64,000 nucleotides of DNA from Corynebacterium maris DSM 45190. GTDB lineage: Bacteria; Actinomycetota; Actinomycetes; Mycobacteriales; Mycobacteriaceae. This document shows positions 1 to 8,175 of this stretch, piece after piece. Within the stretch, counting starts at the first letter, position 1. Every line of letters starts with the position of its first letter. The stretch spans positions 2,294,001 to 2,358,000 of the forward strand of contig NC_021915.1 in the NCBI RefSeq assembly GCF_000442645.1, in the 5' to 3' direction. Position numbers and translations under genes: made by a program. Under the pieces are notes generated by a model that saw only the letters and a list, made by a program, of their open reading frames with translations, was not told where the DNA came from and did no database searches.

Positions 1-562
1 CGAAGGGGCCGGACTCCCCCGCCCCGCCGGCCGCGCCCGCCGACCGCATGATGAACCCGTGGGCGTCATCGCTGGCCAGGCCATAAAACACGGCGCCGAC
101 TCCGGTGTCGCCCAGCAACGTCTGCCCGTCGCAGGCTTGCCCGATCCGCTGATACCGCTCGCCGAGGTCGACCTCGGGCCGCTCGTGGAAAGAGGACAGT
201 GTGACGGTCATCGTGGACTCGTCTTCGGCTTCGTAGGTGCCCGTGGCGGTGTTCGCCGTCAACCCGTCCGCCGGGTAGACCTCGTCGAAGGCCGCCCGGC
301 ACGCCTCGTCGGCGCCGTCGAGTTCGGCGTCCGTGAGCGACATGTGCTCGGCGGTGATCGCGGCCGCTTCCTCGGAGGTGACGTCGATGACCGCGCCGCC
401 GTCCACCGGGATGTCCCCGGCGGTGAGCAAGGCTTCCGTCAACTGGTCGGCGGACAGCACGACCGGCCCCTCGGTGGCGCAGGCGCTCAGCGCCAGACTC
501 GCCGTAGCCGCGGCGGCCAACGCCACGAGCGGGCGGGCTGTCTTCGTGGTGGCAACAGTCAT
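1..562 (-). CDS. Lipoprotein, partial (C-terminus outside window)
   Basis: Open reading frame running off the left edge; the ATG start is at 562. The N-terminus has two basic residues, a hydrophobic Ala/Leu stretch and a lipobox LSAC (Cys at about residue 28), so it should be a lipid-anchored, surface-exposed protein. The body is acidic and carries motifs shared with the next gene upstream: Q-L-x-x-A-L-L-T just after the lipobox, A-F-D-E-V-Y-P-A-D-G, and Q-A-C-D-G-Q-T-L. The two look like tandem duplicates. No enzyme motif is visible and the function is unknown. At least 187 residues are present; the stop codon is not in the window. Confidence 0.8.
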   Translation of the reverse strand, partial: MTVATTKTARPLVALAAAATASLALSACATEGPVVLSADQLTEALLTAGDIPVDGGAVIDVTSEEAAAITAEHMSLTDAELDGADEACRAAFDEVYPADGLTANTATGTYEAEDESTMTVTLSSFHERPEVDLGERYQRIGQACDGQTLLGDTGVGAVFYGLASDDAHGFIMRSAGAAGGAGESGPF

Positions 563-637
563 GCCGTAATCCCATCGTCGGTCAGCGGGGGCGAGTGCCT
601 TTCAGCCTAGCCAGTCACCGTGGGGCGCGGCGGCGAA

Positions 638-1333
638 TTAACGCGCAGCGGCGACGGCGTCGGCGAGCTTGGCCTCCTGCGCCTCGAGGATGTCGCGGGC
701 CTCGGTCTCCGACAGGCCGATCCCCATGACCTCCACGGCGTTGTTGCCGTCCTGGGACACGACCCGGTGGGTGTCCAGCAACGCCGTCAGCTCGGCCATC
801 AGCTCCGCCCACAGCGGGGAGGAGGAGGTGACGGACTGGTGGAAGCCGGCGGGGGCGTCGTCGCTGAGCGCCGTGAGCGTGAGCCCCTCGCCGTCGGCGC
901 CGGCCAGCGTCTGTCCGTCGCAGGCCTCGGCGATCGCGGCGAAGCCTTCCTCCAGGTCCAGCTCCGCCTGCTCCGGCAGGGACATGGTGCGGACGATGAT
1001 GCGGTGCTTGCCGGTGGCGTAGTCGCCGATCGCCGTGGGCGCCTGCACGCCGTCGTCCGGGTACACGCCGTGTAAGGCCGCAGCGCACTGCTCGTCGACG
1101 GATTCCGCGGTGTAGTCGTTGAACAGCTGGCTGTCGGCGTCCAGGGTGACCGCGTCCTGCGCCATGGTGTCCGCGCTGGCCTGCAGAGGAAATTCCTCCT
1201 CCGTGAGCAGCGCCGCCTCCAGTTGCTCGGGAGTGAGATGGACGGCGCCGGCGCCGCAGGCGGGCAACGCCAGCGCCACGGGGGCGGTGAGAAGCAGCGA
1301 GGTGAGGCGGCGGGCGGGCGTCGATGCGTTCAT
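638..1333 (-). CDS. Lipoprotein, paralogue of the neighbouring gene
   Basis: 231 aa from an ATG at 1333. The signal peptide ends in the lipobox LPAC (Cys about residue 26), which marks a membrane-anchored lipoprotein. It shares the framework of the adjacent partial gene: T-P-E-Q-L-E-A-A-L-L-T after the anchor, a V-Y-P-D-D-G motif, and E-A-C-D-G-Q-T-L, with two conserved Cys that could form a disulphide. It is co-oriented with that gene about 75 bp upstream of it, so the pair probably arose by tandem duplication. Function is unknown; a ligand-binding or sensor-like surface domain would fit its size, but this is a guess. Confidence 0.85.
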   Translation of the reverse strand: MNASTPARRLTSLLLTAPVALALPACGAGAVHLTPEQLEAALLTEEEFPLQASADTMAQDAVTLDADSQLFNDYTAESVDEQCAAALHGVYPDDGVQAPTAIGDYATGKHRIIVRTMSLPEQAELDLEEGFAAIAEACDGQTLAGADGEGLTLTALSDDAPAGFHQSVTSSSPLWAELMAELTALLDTHRVVSQDGNNAVEVMGIGLSETEARDILEAQEAKLADAVAAAR

Positions 1334-1530
1334 GTGGGCGTCCGATCGGTGAGAGGTGTGCGAAGAGCCGGAGTCGGCCCGCCCAGCCTAATCGACGGCG
1401 GCCTGCAGGAAGGCTCTCACCAGCACAGAACCCCATCCCGCCCGTTAAAAACCGCCTCCCACGAAAGACCGTGACGGCAATTTCGTGCAACTCGTTGTGT
1501 TGTCCCGGTCACTGCGGCTTGAATGGGAAT

Positions 1531-2937
1531 ATGAGTACCTCACACGCAGCTCACCCCGACCGCCTGTTGCCCGCGGACCCCGGCACCCGCGACATCGCCC
1601 GCCGCTTGCTCGCGCACGTGGAGGATCTGCCGATCATCTCTCCGCACGGGCACCTCGACCCGGCTATGTTCACCGCCGACGAGCCCTTCCCCAATCCCAC
1701 GGCACTGTTGATCAGCCCGGACCATTACCTGACCCGCGTGCTGCACACCGCCGGCGTGGACCTGGCCGACCTGGGCGTCGGCGGCCACGAGGCCGACCCG
1801 CGCGAGGCGTGGCGCATCTTCTGCGCGCATTGGCACCTCTACGCCGGCACTGCCACCGGTTACTGGGTGGAGCAGGAATTCGAGCACGTCTTCCAGATCA
1901 ACCCGGACCGCATCTCGGCGGACAACGCCGACGCCATCTACGACGAGCTCACCGAGATCCTCGCCCGCCCGGACTTCCGCCCGCGCGCCCTGGCCGAGGA
2001 CTTCAACCTCGAGGTGCTGGCCACCACCGACGACCCGCTGGACGATCTGGCGCACCACAAGGCACTCGCCGAGGACCCGACCTTTACCCCGCGCGTGCTG
2101 CCGACCTTCCGCCCGGACGCCTACACCAAGATGTACAAGCCCGAATTCGCGGACAACGTGACCACGCTCATCGAGGCCGCCGGTGACGGCCAGACCGGCT
2201 ACCAGGGGTATTTGGCCGCGATGCGCAACCGTCGTCAGTACTTCCTCGACCACGGCGCCACCTCCTCCGATCACGGCACGCACAACGCCGACACCACCCC
2301 GCTGAGCGACGCCGAGGCCCAGCGCCTGCTGGACAAGGGGATGCGCGGCGAGGCCACCTTCGAGGAGGCCCTGGCGTTTGAGGCGAACATGACCTACCGC
2401 TTCGCGGAGATGAGCCAGGACGACGGCCTGGTGATGACCCTGCACCCGGGCGTCTACCGCAACCACTCCACCGGCGCCTTCCAGAAGTTCGGCGCCGACG
2501 TCGGCCACGACATCCCGTTCCAAATGGAATACACCCGCTCGCTGCAGCCGATGCTCAGCGACTTCGGCGAGAACAAGGACTTCCACTTCGTCATCTTCAC
2601 CATCGACGAAACCACCTTCTCCCGCGAAATCGCCCCGCTGGCCGGCTACTACCCGTCCGTCTACGCAGGTGCGCCGTGGTGGTTCATCGACGAGATCGAC
2701 GCCATGAGCCGCTTCCGCTCCTACACCACCGGCACCACCGGTTTCTCCCGCTACTCCGGGTTCATCGACGACACCCGCGCCTACTGCTCCATCCCGGCGC
2801 GCCACAACACCTCGCGCCGGGTGGAGGCCGGTTACCTGGCCCGCCTGGTCGCCGAGCACCGGTTGACCGAGGACCGCGCCGCCGACATCATCGTCGATTT
2901 GATCGACGCTTCCCCGAGGAGGGTTTTCAAGCTATGA
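1531..2937 (+). CDS. uxaC: Glucuronate (uronate) isomerase
   Basis: 468 aa, the usual length for UxaC. The enzyme converts D-glucuronate to D-fructuronate (or galacturonate to tagaturonate) in the cytoplasm. The N-terminal ISPHGHLDP segment is the metal-binding His motif of this amidohydrolase-like family, and the W-W-F-I-D and T-G-F-S-R-Y segments near the C-terminus are typical. The open frame extends upstream to 1324, but the ATG at 1531 gives the family N-terminus, behind a weak GGGA. Its TGA overlaps the ATG of the next gene by four bases (ATGA), so the two are translationally coupled. This is the first gene of a hexuronate cluster. Confidence 0.93.
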   Translation: MSTSHAAHPDRLLPADPGTRDIARRLLAHVEDLPIISPHGHLDPAMFTADEPFPNPTALLISPDHYLTRVLHTAGVDLADLGVGGHEADPREAWRIFCAHWHLYAGTATGYWVEQEFEHVFQINPDRISADNADAIYDELTEILARPDFRPRALAEDFNLEVLATTDDPLDDLAHHKALAEDPTFTPRVLPTFRPDAYTKMYKPEFADNVTTLIEAAGDGQTGYQGYLAAMRNRRQYFLDHGATSSDHGTHNADTTPLSDAEAQRLLDKGMRGEATFEEALAFEANMTYRFAEMSQDDGLVMTLHPGVYRNHSTGAFQKFGADVGHDIPFQMEYTRSLQPMLSDFGENKDFHFVIFTIDETTFSREIAPLAGYYPSVYAGAPWWFIDEIDAMSRFRSYTTGTTGFSRYSGFIDDTRAYCSIPARHNTSRRVEAGYLARLVAEHRLTEDRAADIIVDLIDASPRRVFKL

Positions 2938-4337
2938 GCACCGAGCAGAACACACTGACCCGCACGAAAGACACTCCGACGCCGCCGATCCGCCTGGTGC
3001 ACCTGGGCCTCGGCGCCTTCCACCGCGCGCACCAGGTCTGGTACACCCAGCAGGCCGAGCAGGACCCGGCGAACCCGCAGTGGGGCTACGCCTCCTTCAC
3101 CGGCCGCAGCCCCCGGATGGCGAATGTCCTGGGTGATCAGGACGGGTTGTTCACCCTGGTGACCCGCTCCGGCGACGGCGACGACTTCGAGGTCATCACG
3201 TCCCTGGTGGACCCGGCGTACGCCGCGAACACCACCCGGCTGGTGGACCTGCTCAGCGATCCGCAGATCGCGGTGATCACCCTCACCGTCACCGAGGCCG
3301 GCTACCACCTGCGTGACGACGGCTCCCTCAACGTCGACAGCCCCGACGTCCAGGCGGACGCGGCGACCCTGCAGGAGGCGGTCGGCGACCCCTTCGGCTT
3401 CGACCGGCCGCTGGTCACCGCGGCCGGCAAGCTGGTGCTGGGCCTGGCGGCGCGGCGCTTGCGCGACGCCGGCCCGGTGGCGATCGTGAGCTGCGACAAC
3501 GTCGCGGACAACGGCCGGCTGACCCAGGCGTCGGTCATCGGGTTCGCCCGCGAGCTCAACCCGGACCTGGCCGAGTGGATCGAGCGCGAGGTGAGTTTCC
3601 CGTCGACCTCGATCGACCGCATCACCCCGGCCACGGACGACGAGCTGCTGGCGGACGTCGAAAAGCACACTGGGCGCCAGGACGCCGCCCCGGTGGTCAC
3701 TGAACCCTTCGCCTCCTGGGTGATCGAGGGTGAGTTCCCGGCGGGCCGGCCCGAGTGGGAGCGCGCGGGCGTGGAATTCGTCGACGACATCGAGGAGTTC
3801 GAGCGTCGCAAGCTGTGGCTGCTCAACGGTTCGCACTCGTTGATGGCCTACTACGGGCAGCTGCGCGGGCACGCCACCGTGGCCGAGGCCATCGGCGACG
3901 AGCAGGTCCGCGCCCGCGTCGAGGCCCTGTGGGACGAGGCGGAGCGGCACCTGACCGCCCCGGAGCTGAAGGTGCCGGAGTACCGGGCCAGCCTGATCGA
4001 GCGCTTCGAGAATCCGCGCATCCGCCACAACCTCGCCCAGATCGCCGTCGACGGCGGCACCAAGCAGCGCATGCGCGCGGTGCCCATCATGAAGGCCGAA
4101 TTGGCCGCCGGGCGCACCGGTGACGCCGCGGCTTTCTCCATCGCGGGTTGGATCGCCTTCCTGCTGCGCGACGACGCCTCCCACGAGATCGCCGACACCC
4201 GCGCCATGGAGCTCGACGGCGCCCGCCAGCTGGATGACCCGGTGGCGGCGCTGGTGGCCACGCTCGACCTGGAGCTGGCGGACGACGTGGCCGCCGTCGA
4301 CCGGATCCGCACCCACGTCGCCGCTCTGCGGAGTTAA
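2934..4337 (+). CDS. uxuB: Fructuronate reductase / mannitol dehydrogenase family protein
   Basis: 467 aa. The N-terminal HLGLGAFHRAHQ is the nucleotide-binding signature of the long-chain mannitol dehydrogenase family, and K-L-W-L-L-N-G-S-H-S in the second half contains the conserved catalytic Lys with Asn and His. Coupling to uxaC (4-bp overlap) argues for fructuronate reductase, giving D-mannonate, rather than mannitol-2-dehydrogenase. Tagaturonate reductase is a possible alternative, since the family is not separable by eye. Start ATG 2934 has GAGGAGG about 10 bases upstream, inside uxaC. No mannonate dehydratase (uxuA) follows. Confidence 0.85.
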   Translation: MSTEQNTLTRTKDTPTPPIRLVHLGLGAFHRAHQVWYTQQAEQDPANPQWGYASFTGRSPRMANVLGDQDGLFTLVTRSGDGDDFEVITSLVDPAYAANTTRLVDLLSDPQIAVITLTVTEAGYHLRDDGSLNVDSPDVQADAATLQEAVGDPFGFDRPLVTAAGKLVLGLAARRLRDAGPVAIVSCDNVADNGRLTQASVIGFARELNPDLAEWIEREVSFPSTSIDRITPATDDELLADVEKHTGRQDAAPVVTEPFASWVIEGEFPAGRPEWERAGVEFVDDIEEFERRKLWLLNGSHSLMAYYGQLRGHATVAEAIGDEQVRARVEALWDEAERHLTAPELKVPEYRASLIERFENPRIRHNLAQIAVDGGTKQRMRAVPIMKAELAAGRTGDAAAFSIAGWIAFLLRDDASHEIADTRAMELDGARQLDDPVAALVATLDLELADDVAAVDRIRTHVAALRS

Positions 4338-4450
4338 AGGAAAGGGGTTGCCCGCCATGCTCTTCCACGACCGAAAGACAACTAGACATCATTGATTGCC
4401 GCTCCATGGGGAGCGAGGCGGACTGACCCGCACGGGCACGACCTTCTCCC

Positions 4451-4470
4451 CGTGGTTTTCCACGAGGAGG
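4451..4470 (+). other. Hairpin next to a strong Shine-Dalgarno
   Basis: A perfect 5-bp stem with a four-T loop (CGTGG, TTTT, CCACG; 4451-4464) directly abuts GAGGAGG (4464-4470), the ribosome-binding site that selects the GTG start at 4476. A second stem (CGCTCC/GGAGCG, 4400-4415) lies upstream. The first hairpin touches the Shine-Dalgarno and could modulate initiation. This is seen in sequence only; no regulatory role is known. Confidence 0.35.
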
Positions 4471-4475
4471 AAACC

Positions 4476-6590
4476 GTGTCCACCACCACTACCCCGAAGG
4501 CCTCCGCGCCCTCGGGCAGCATGCCGAGTCATCGGGTGCTGACCTATTCGCTCGGCGACGTCGCGAACAACCTGTCGTTCATGATGACGTCGATGTTCCT
4601 GATGGTCTACATGACCGACATCGTGGGGCTGTCCGCCGGCGTGGCCGGCGCCATCTACGGCGTCACGAAGATCTGGGCCGGTTTCGCCGACCTGATCGCC
4701 GGCAACGTCGTCGACAAGACCAACAGCCGGTGGGGTCGGCTGCGGCCCTACCTGCTCTTCGGTCCCGCGCCCCTGGCCGTCTTCTTCGTCGCGTTGTTCT
4801 CCACCCCGGCGGGGTTGGACGAGGTCGCGGCGATCGCCTGGATCTTCATTTTCGACGCGCTGTTCCAGCTGGCGTACTCCTTCGTCAACATCCCCTACGG
4901 CTCCCTGGCCTCGGCCATGACCCAAGACCCGGTGGATCGCTCCAAGCTCTCCGGCTCCCGCGCCATCGCCTCGTCGCTGGCGTCGGTCGCCCTGGCCTGG
5001 GTCGTCGCCCCGCAGTTCGAGGACACCCAGGGTGACGGCATCCGCATGCAGTTCATGATCACCTGCATCATCCTGGCGGTCATCGCGATCGTGTTGTACC
5101 TGATCTGCTTCGCCAACTCCCGGGAAGTCGTCCCGCGCGCCGCAGGCCGCATCTCCTTCAGGCAAACCTTCAAGATGCTGCGCCAGAACCGGCCGCTGCA
5201 GATCCTGCTGCTCACCGCTTTGCTGTTCCTCACCTCGAACTTCGTGTTCAACGCGGTGGGCCTGTACTACGTGCGCGCGATCACCGGCAACGCCGCCTAC
5301 TTCGCTTTCCTGCAGCTGGCGCAGACCATCGGCATGATCTTCTTCGCCTCCTTCGCCCCGGCCATCACCCGCCGGTACGGCAAACGCAACGGCTACATGC
5401 TCGCCGCCTTGTTGGCCGCGGTCGGCTACGCCATGATTTTCTTCATCCCGGGCGGCACCTTATCCATCGCCCTGGTCGCCTGGTTCATCGTCGGCCTGGG
5501 CGTCGGCGGCTCCAACGCGATGATGTTTTCCATGCAGGCGGACACCGTCGACTACGGCGAGTGGAAGACCGGCATCCGCTCCGAAGGCGGCTCCTATTCC
5601 ATCCTGTCGTTCACCCGCAAAGTCGGCCAGGGCATCGGCGGCTGGGTCGGCGGCTTCGTGATCGGCGTCTTCGGCTACGCCGCCGGCGTGGCGGTTCTGG
5701 AAGGCTCGACCGTGGCCATGGGGTTGCGCGTGGCCACCGGCGCCATTCCGGCGATCCTGGCGCTGGCCGCCATGATCTCCGTGATGTTCTACCGCCTGGA
5801 CAGCGCCACCCACATGCAGGTCGTCGAGGACTTGACGGAGCGCCGCACCCAGAACGCCATCGCCGGCGCCAAGGGCGTGGACGCGGAACGCACCCTGGTC
5901 GGCGAGTCGAACTTGGGCGATGGCCGCACGACGCTGATGCGTCGGCCGGGCACCCCGAACCCGCCGATCGTCACGATCTTCGGTCAGCGCGGTTCCGGCG
6001 CCACGGAAATCAGCCCCATGGTCGCGGAGTTGCTTCAGGTCCCCTACATCGGGCAGAAATTCAGCTCGCAGACGCTGGCGCAGGCCGATCGCACGACCCT
6101 GTTGTCCGACTCCGGCTTCAACCGGTGGATGCGCAACCTGTCCTACTCCGGCTCGCAGAACACCGACATGGCCGTGGCCATGGACACCGCGTCGAACCAC
6201 CGGATCGCCCAGGACAACACCAAGAGCGTGCTCGCGGACGCCGAAAACGGCGGCGTCCTGTTGGGCCGTAACGGCGCCCTGGTGCTGGGGCCGGTCGTCG
6301 GCACGCTGCACGTGCGGCTGATCGCCCCGCTGGACAAACGCATCGAGCGCGTCATGCACAAGGCCGGCCTGTCCGCCTCTGCGGCGGCCGAACAGTGTGA
6401 GATCGAGGATCGTCTGCGCGCGGAGATGAGCCGCAAGCTCTACAAGTGGGACCCGAACGTGGACGAGGAGTACGACCTGGTCATCAACACCGCCTCGACC
6501 ACCTACAAGCAGGTGGCCGAGTTGATCGTAGAGATGTACCGCTCGAAGTACCCGGAAAACGTGCCGCCGCAGAACCAGGCGGGCAACTGA
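4476..6590 (+). CDS. GPH-family sugar:cation symporter fused to a cytidylate-kinase-like domain
   Basis: 704 aa from a GTG with GAGGAGG 6 bases upstream. Residues about 20-460 form a 12-helix glycoside-pentoside-hexuronide symporter (MelB/UidB type): an N-terminal S-L-G-D-V-A-N-N-L segment, then the cytoplasmic D-K-T-N-S-R-W-G-R-x-R-P loop, and D-Y-G-E-W-K-T-G before the last helices. Residues about 490-690 are a soluble domain like the cytidylate kinase-like family, starting PPIVTIFGQRGSGATE: a P-loop-like turn with Ala where a classical Walker A has Lys. A later segment L-L-G-R-N-G-A resembles the family's active-site region. The location behind uxaC/uxuB suggests glucuronide or hexuronate uptake. 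The kinase-like part could be regulatory; neither activity is proven. Confidence 0.88.
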   Translation: MSTTTTPKASAPSGSMPSHRVLTYSLGDVANNLSFMMTSMFLMVYMTDIVGLSAGVAGAIYGVTKIWAGFADLIAGNVVDKTNSRWGRLRPYLLFGPAPLAVFFVALFSTPAGLDEVAAIAWIFIFDALFQLAYSFVNIPYGSLASAMTQDPVDRSKLSGSRAIASSLASVALAWVVAPQFEDTQGDGIRMQFMITCIILAVIAIVLYLICFANSREVVPRAAGRISFRQTFKMLRQNRPLQILLLTALLFLTSNFVFNAVGLYYVRAITGNAAYFAFLQLAQTIGMIFFASFAPAITRRYGKRNGYMLAALLAAVGYAMIFFIPGGTLSIALVAWFIVGLGVGGSNAMMFSMQADTVDYGEWKTGIRSEGGSYSILSFTRKVGQGIGGWVGGFVIGVFGYAAGVAVLEGSTVAMGLRVATGAIPAILALAAMISVMFYRLDSATHMQVVEDLTERRTQNAIAGAKGVDAERTLVGESNLGDGRTTLMRRPGTPNPPIVTIFGQRGSGATEISPMVAELLQVPYIGQKFSSQTLAQADRTTLLSDSGFNRWMRNLSYSGSQNTDMAVAMDTASNHRIAQDNTKSVLADAENGGVLLGRNGALVLGPVVGTLHVRLIAPLDKRIERVMHKAGLSASAAAEQCEIEDRLRAEMSRKLYKWDPNVDEEYDLVINTASTTYKQVAELIVEMYRSKYPENVPPQNQAGN

Positions 6591-6626
6591 CCCTCCCCGT
6601 GGGCGGGCGCCCACCCACGGGGAGGG
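6591..6626 (+). terminator. Rho-independent-type hairpin after the hexuronate cluster
   Basis: A 13-bp perfect stem, CCCTCCCCGTGGG (6591-6603) and CCCACGGGGAGGG (6614-6626), begins one base after the transporter stop codon. No clear T-run follows, which is common in high-GC actinobacteria. It separates the transporter from gntK. Confidence 0.75.
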
Positions 6627-6652
6627 GTCTGGCCTCCCGCCAGCCTGAACGC

Positions 6653-6667
6653 TAAGATAATACCTTA
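6653..6667 (+). promoter_or_regulatory. Candidate GntR1-type operator upstream of gntK
   Basis: The sequence TAAGATAATACCTTA agrees at 10 of 15 positions with the GntR1/GntR2 operator I recall from C. glutamicum (TATGATAGTACCAAT), including the core GATA-x-TACC. It sits about 105 bp before gntK. A GntR1-like regulator is encoded at 37094-37816. In C. glutamicum these repressors control gluconate genes including gntK. Confidence 0.6.
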
Positions 6668-6771
6668 AGTGAGGGGCTGGCGTGTACCGCGCCCCGGCGC
6701 ACGCCCCACCCGGGAGTTCCTCCCCACCCGCACCACACGTATTCGACCACCCCCAGGAAGCAGAAAAGATC

Positions 6772-7278
6772 ATGTCCCCCTCCCCCCGCCACATCGTCGT
6801 CATGGGCGTCTCCGGCTCCGGAAAATCCACGGTCGGCGATCTCCTCGGTGCCCGCATCGGCCTGCCCTACCACGACGGCGACGACCTGCACCCGCAGTCC
6901 AACATCGACAAAATGGCCGCCGGTGAGCCACTCACGGACGACGACCGCTGGCCGTGGCTGAAGCTCATCGGCGAATGGCTCATGGACCACCCCGACGGCG
7001 GCATCATCGGCTGCAGCGCCCTCAAACGCTCCTACCGCGACGCCATCCGGGAGGTCTCCCCCGACGCCGTGTTCGTGCACGTACACGGCAGCGTCGAACT
7101 GCTGCAGGAACGCATGGAGGAGCGTCCGGGGCATTTCATGCCCGCCAGCCTGCTCGACTCCCAATTGGACACCCTCGAGCACCTCGAGGCCGATGAGCGG
7201 GGACGAATCTTCGATATCTCCGGCACCCCCGACGAGATCGTGGCGGCCACCATCGCCTGGATCAGTGCACTCGACTAA
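6772..7278 (+). CDS. gntK: Gluconokinase
   Basis: 168 aa, typical of thermoresistant-type gluconokinase. It phosphorylates D-gluconate to 6-phosphogluconate, feeding the pentose phosphate pathway. Walker A GVSGSGKST is at residues 12-20; D-G-D-D-L-H-P and the C-S-A-L-K-R-S-Y-R-D segment are gluconokinase hallmarks. The ATG at 6772 gives the family N-terminus; the open frame extends upstream to 6682 without support. It is separated from the uronate genes by a strong hairpin and preceded by a GntR1-like site, so it is probably a separate transcription unit. Confidence 0.95.
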   Translation: MSPSPRHIVVMGVSGSGKSTVGDLLGARIGLPYHDGDDLHPQSNIDKMAAGEPLTDDDRWPWLKLIGEWLMDHPDGGIIGCSALKRSYRDAIREVSPDAVFVHVHGSVELLQERMEERPGHFMPASLLDSQLDTLEHLEADERGRIFDISGTPDEIVAATIAWISALD

Positions 7279-7332
7279 ACGTCGTTAGAATCGGCGGGGA
7301 CATCTGCATGAGCGATCAATAAGGATCTGATA

Positions 7333-7542
7333 ATGAGGCTCTCCGCCCGCAACCAGTTCACCGGCCGCATCGTCTCGATTGAAAAAGGCCTCGTCAACGG
7401 CATCGTGAAGATCGAGGTGGCCAAAAACGTGATCATCACCGCCGACATCACCAACTCCGCCATCGAAGACCTCGGCCTCGTCGAGGGCAAGGACGCCGTG
7501 GCCGTGATCAAGTCCACCGACGTCATGATCGGCTCCCACTAA
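7333..7542 (+). CDS. Molbindin-like TOBE/Mop domain protein
   Basis: 69 aa, a single Mop domain: MRLSARNQFTGRIVSIEKG at the N-terminus, then N-G-I-V-K-I-E-V and V-I-T-A-D-I-T-N-S-A-I-E-D-L-G-L. Stand-alone molbindins of this size assemble into hexamers that bind molybdate or tungstate oxyanions in the cytoplasm. Start ATG 7333 follows AAGGAT. No molybdate transporter or cofactor gene is adjacent; the neighbours are gntK and pncA. The fold assignment is firm, the ligand is inferred from the family. Confidence 0.9.
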   Translation: MRLSARNQFTGRIVSIEKGLVNGIVKIEVAKNVIITADITNSAIEDLGLVEGKDAVAVIKSTDVMIGSH

Positions 7543-7608
7543 CCAGTCGGCGCACTACCATCGGGATCATCCCCATAGTCCCCGGATTGAAGGATGGTCC
7601 CGATTTTC

Positions 7609-8169
7609 ATGCGCGCACTCATCATCGTCGACGTTCAAAACGACTTCTGCCCCGGCGGCAGCCTGGGCACCGCCCGCGGCAACGAGGTCGCCGCCGCCGT
7701 CGGACACTATCTGGAAGGCGACCTGGCTAAGGTCAACGACTACGCCCACGTCGTGGCCACCCAGGACTGGCACATCGATCCGGGGGCCCACTTCTCCGAG
7801 AACCCCGATTTCGTAGATTCCTGGCCGCGCCACTGCGTCGCCGACACCGCCGGAGCGCAGATGCACGACGCGCTGAAGGACGCCCCGATCGACGCGTACT
7901 TCCGGAAGGGCGAATACGAGGCCGCCTATTCCGGCTTCGAGGGCAAGGCCGACGGCACGGCGCTGGCCGACTGGCTGCGTGAGCGCGGCGTCGACTCCTT
8001 GGACGTGGTCGGCATCGCCACCGACCACTGCGTCCGCGCGACCGCCCTGGACGCCCTTCAGGAAGGTTTTGAGGTGCGTATCCTCACCGGCATGTGCGCC
8101 GCCGTGGACAACGCCCGCGGCGACAAAGCCTTCGAGGAGATGGAGAAGGCCGGCGCCGAGCTCGTGTAG
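7609..8169 (+). CDS. pncA: Nicotinamidase / pyrazinamidase
   Basis: 186 aa from ATG 7609, the same length as mycobacterial PncA as I recall it. It hydrolyses nicotinamide to nicotinate plus ammonia in NAD salvage. The catalytic triad is visible as Asp8 (MRALIIVDVQNDF), Lys100 (Y-F-R-K-G) and Cys141 (G-I-A-T-D-H-C-V-R). Metal ligands are Asp53, His55, His61 and His75. The frame could begin at ATG 7594 (adding MVPIF), but the family N-terminus and an AGGATGG upstream favour 7609. The product feeds PncB, encoded at 28429. By homology it would activate pyrazinamide. Confidence 0.95.
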   Translation: MRALIIVDVQNDFCPGGSLGTARGNEVAAAVGHYLEGDLAKVNDYAHVVATQDWHIDPGAHFSENPDFVDSWPRHCVADTAGAQMHDALKDAPIDAYFRKGEYEAAYSGFEGKADGTALADWLRERGVDSLDVVGIATDHCVRATALDALQEGFEVRILTGMCAAVDNARGDKAFEEMEKAGAELV

Positions 8170-8175
8170 TCCGCG

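Noticed and set aside
1487..1498. Short inverted repeat (CAAC-TC-GTTG) upstream of uxaC as an operator
   Set aside because: Only four base pairs per arm and no match to a known uronate regulator site; not strong enough to list.
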